In this document: positions 6,296 through 7,576 of the stretch, in pieces
Position numbering within the stretch: position 1 is the first letter of the stretch
Layout: every line of letters starts with the position of its first letter
Assembly: GCA_026786335.1 (NCBI GenBank)
Contig: JAJAYG010000175.1
Span: 1-7,576, forward strand
Direction: 5' to 3'
Length of the DNA stretch: 7,576 nt
Source of the DNA: Chitinophagales bacterium
GTDB lineage: Bacteria; Bacteroidota; Bacteroidia; Chitinophagales; UBA10324
Position numbers and translations under genes: made by a program
Notes under the pieces: generated by a model
What the model saw: the letters and a program-made list of their open reading frames with translations, nothing else
Told to the model about the DNA's origin: nothing
Database searches by the model: none

Positions 6296-7072
6296 TTATT
6301 TACTAATCTTCTCCCAACGTGCCTTTAAGTCATCAAAGGCAGTGTTAAGCTTGTTGAGTTCTTCTTTCATATTTCGTTTGAATTCTTCTTGCTTGTCATT
6401 AGGGATAGCATCAGCATCTTTTATTCTGGAAGCAAATTCCTTCGACCTCATTTCGAAACGATCGAGGGCATCTTTAAATTCAGGCGCACTGATTTGTTTA
6501 TCCTTCGCTTCTTGCTGAATGCGATCAACCTGGGCTGTTACATTTTTATATTTACCTCTGATATCCTGCTTGAATTCTTCCCAACTCATTTTCATATTAT
6601 TATCGTTAGGCATTTTATTATCATTGGGCATTCCAGCTTTTGGGTTCGCCGCAGAAATATTTTCCCATCGGCTACGAATCTTTTCATACTCACCGCTCAG
6701 CTTATTAAGTTCCGATTTCATTTTTTTCCTAAAACGTGCTTGTTTATCTGCAGGAACAGATTCAGAATTTTTCATTCGCTCGCCGAATTTTTTTACATTG
6801 GTTTCGAACTTCGCAAGTGATTTTTTAAAATCGGTATTGTTCAAATTCCTTTCTGCGAATTGCTTTTGCATGTGATCTACTTGATTTAACACATGCTGGT
6901 ATTTAACCCGTAATTCCTTCTTATAATCGTCCCAAGACATATTATCGTTGGGGGCTTCCATTTTTGCTTTGTCCATTTTACCCTCTTGTGCAAATGCGGA
7001 AGGTGAATTTAAGAATCCCCCAAATAGCAAAATTGAGAGTGTTACGAGCATTTCAAGTTTTAATAGTTTCAT
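6296..7072 (-). CDS. Exported helical protein of unknown function with two tandem 96-residue repeats
   Basis: No known family was recognised. The 258-residue protein starts with a signal peptide (KLLKLE, hydrophobic core to about residue 20, likely cleavage after AFA28 before Q29). There is no lipobox cysteine, so a soluble periplasmic or exported protein is predicted. The mature part is two gap-free copies of one unit: residues 45-140 and 162-257, identical at about 38 of 96 positions. Both begin MSW(D/E)(D/E) and end RWE-x-IS. Each is rich in Lys, Glu, Gln and Arg with spaced hydrophobics, as in long amphipathic helices or coiled coils. Each has a VPADKQ/IPNDKQ turn in the middle. The 21-residue linker carries MPNDN twice, and PNDN also precedes copy 1. 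The mature part has no cysteine. No T9SS sorting domain is present. The start is the ATG at 7072-7070; the leader is A/C-rich (AACAAACA) with no Shine-Dalgarno site. A chaperone-like or cell-envelope role is possible but unsupported. Confidence 0.86.
   Translation of the reverse strand: MKLLKLEMLVTLSILLFGGFLNSPSAFAQEGKMDKAKMEAPNDNMSWDDYKKELRVKYQHVLNQVDHMQKQFAERNLNNTDFKKSLAKFETNVKKFGERMKNSESVPADKQARFRKKMKSELNKLSGEYEKIRSRWENISAANPKAGMPNDNKMPNDNNMKMSWEEFKQDIRGKYKNVTAQVDRIQQEAKDKQISAPEFKDALDRFEMRSKEFASRIKDADAIPNDKQEEFKRNMKEELNKLNTAFDDLKARWEKISK
6302..6589 (-). repeat. Coding repeat unit 2 of the helical protein
   Basis: This encodes residues 162-257, the C-terminal copy. It aligns without gaps to copy 1 and shares MSW, KY, QVD, DF/EF-K, DKQ, ELNKL and RWE-x-IS. 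The DNA has diverged far more than a recent duplication would, so the duplication is old. Confidence 0.8.
6653..6940 (-). repeat. Coding repeat unit 1 of the helical protein
   Basis: This encodes residues 45-140, the N-terminal copy, separated from unit 2 by 63 bases that encode the AANPKAG/MPNDN linker. The two copies have equal length (96 codons) and about 40 percent identity at protein level. Confidence 0.8.
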
Positions 7073-7576
7073 TGTTTGTTAAGTTTGTTTGGTTTAAAAA
7101 TGTTATGATTAATATATTCCAGCACATTACAGAAATCAATCCAAGATTTTTTCAATTTGCTTTTAACGCGCTTTAATCTGCAAATGCTGCCGAAAACAGA
7201 AGTAATTTTTATTTGGGATGGAATGCGAAGTAAAAGAACTCAGCAATTTATTGTTCTGAGGAATTTCCTCCACAGCATTACAGATTGGAGTCAATAATTT
7301 TCTGCCTGCTATCCTATTGGTTTATAATATCACACAGGTTAGGGTGGTGCTGTGGAAAAAACATTATCTGCTCATAAGATTTCCCGTTAGCTCAATTCTA
7401 TCTTTCAAGAATGACATTGAGGATTGAAATTAATTTTTCTTTTATTGAAAAGCATGATTGAAATAAAAGAAGATTTTTTTCTCAGTTGTAGTGGGGGCAT
7501 TCAATATTTTAGAAAAAAAATCAGGTTGAATAATTATTGCAAAGTCAGTAAAGCTTCAAAACAAAATTTTCATTTC
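7073..7576. other. Non-coding right end, no gene recognised
   Basis: About 500 AT-rich bases lie upstream of the minus-strand helical-protein gene. The longest plausible short frame (plus, 7454-7528, 24 codons) has no ribosome binding site or recognisable product. The region should hold the promoter of the 7072 gene, but only a one-mismatch -7 box (TACTTCTG in minus reading, 7204-7197) was found, with no matching -33 box. An inverted repeat at 7269-7356 is listed separately. Confidence 0.5.
7269..7356. repeat. Long-range inverted repeat, possible structured RNA
   Basis: TCCACAGCA (7269-7277) is an exact reverse complement of TGCTGTGGA (7348-7356). Pairing continues inward for four more positions (7278-7281 with 7344-7347) through two G/T wobbles. 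The enclosed 62 bases could add short helices such as CCTG (7305-7308) with CAGG (7335-7338). No terminator T-run adjoins it, so a small RNA is only a possibility. Confidence 0.35.

Noticed and set aside
6389..6820. Plus-strand open frame of 143 codons
   Set aside because: It is antisense to the duplicated helical protein. Its Phe/Ile-rich translation is what the complement of Lys/Glu-rich codons produces.
7254..7260. Short CTCAG...CTGAG hairpin near 7239-7260 as a terminator
   Set aside because: The stem is only five pairs, and no T-run follows on either strand.
7454..7528. Small plus-strand frame of 24 codons (MIEIKEDFF...)
   Set aside because: It has no ribosome binding site, no promoter and no recognisable peptide; frames of this length are expected by chance.

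Overview
The window looks like a chromosomal segment of a Bacteroidota bacterium, most likely near the Chitinophagales/Sphingobacteriales. The sequence is AT-rich and start codons lack clear Shine-Dalgarno sites. There is a TTG-N19-TAnnTTTG promoter of the Bacteroidota type. One protein ends in a type A sorting domain of the type IX secretion system (T9SS), and the alpha and beta halves of a 2-oxoacid dehydrogenase E1 are fused in one chain. This placement is inferred from these traits, not from a database match.

Layout, left to right. (1) 1-62, minus strand: only the first 20 codons of a gene that leaves the window, possibly a DUF4287-type protein. (2) 240-334: two hairpins with T-tracts in minus-strand reading, the likely terminators of the next gene. 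(3) 353-2428, minus: the fused alpha/beta E1 of a branched-chain-type 2-oxoacid dehydrogenase (691 aa). The open frame continues to 2533, but a near-consensus promoter at 2440-2469 and the start of family similarity put the real start at 2428. (4) 2429-2984: a divergent intergenic stretch of about 550 bases holding several unrelated palindromic repeats. (5) 2985-3605, plus: an RluE-like 23S rRNA pseudouridine synthase. (6) 3673-6137, plus: a large secreted protein with about eleven YCF48/BNR-type 'T-D-G-G-x-T-W' repeats, a PKD-like domain and a T9SS sorting domain. Its ATG and signal peptide are separated from the rest by a one-base shift in a run of eight A. (7) 6147-6280: terminators between convergent genes, including a CACAGAG repeat. 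(8) 6296-7072, minus: an exported helical protein of unknown function made of two 96-residue copies of one unit. (9) 7073-7576: no convincing gene, with one long-range inverted repeat.

The genes do not form one pathway. Housekeeping functions (a central-metabolism E1 and an rRNA modification enzyme) sit beside two exported proteins, and transcription changes direction at nearly every boundary. The observations most worth following are the poly-A frameshift at the start of the T9SS protein, the duplicated helical protein, and the cluster of palindromic repeats between the E1 and pseudouridine synthase genes. No CRISPR array, tRNA, rRNA, transposase or defence system was recognised.
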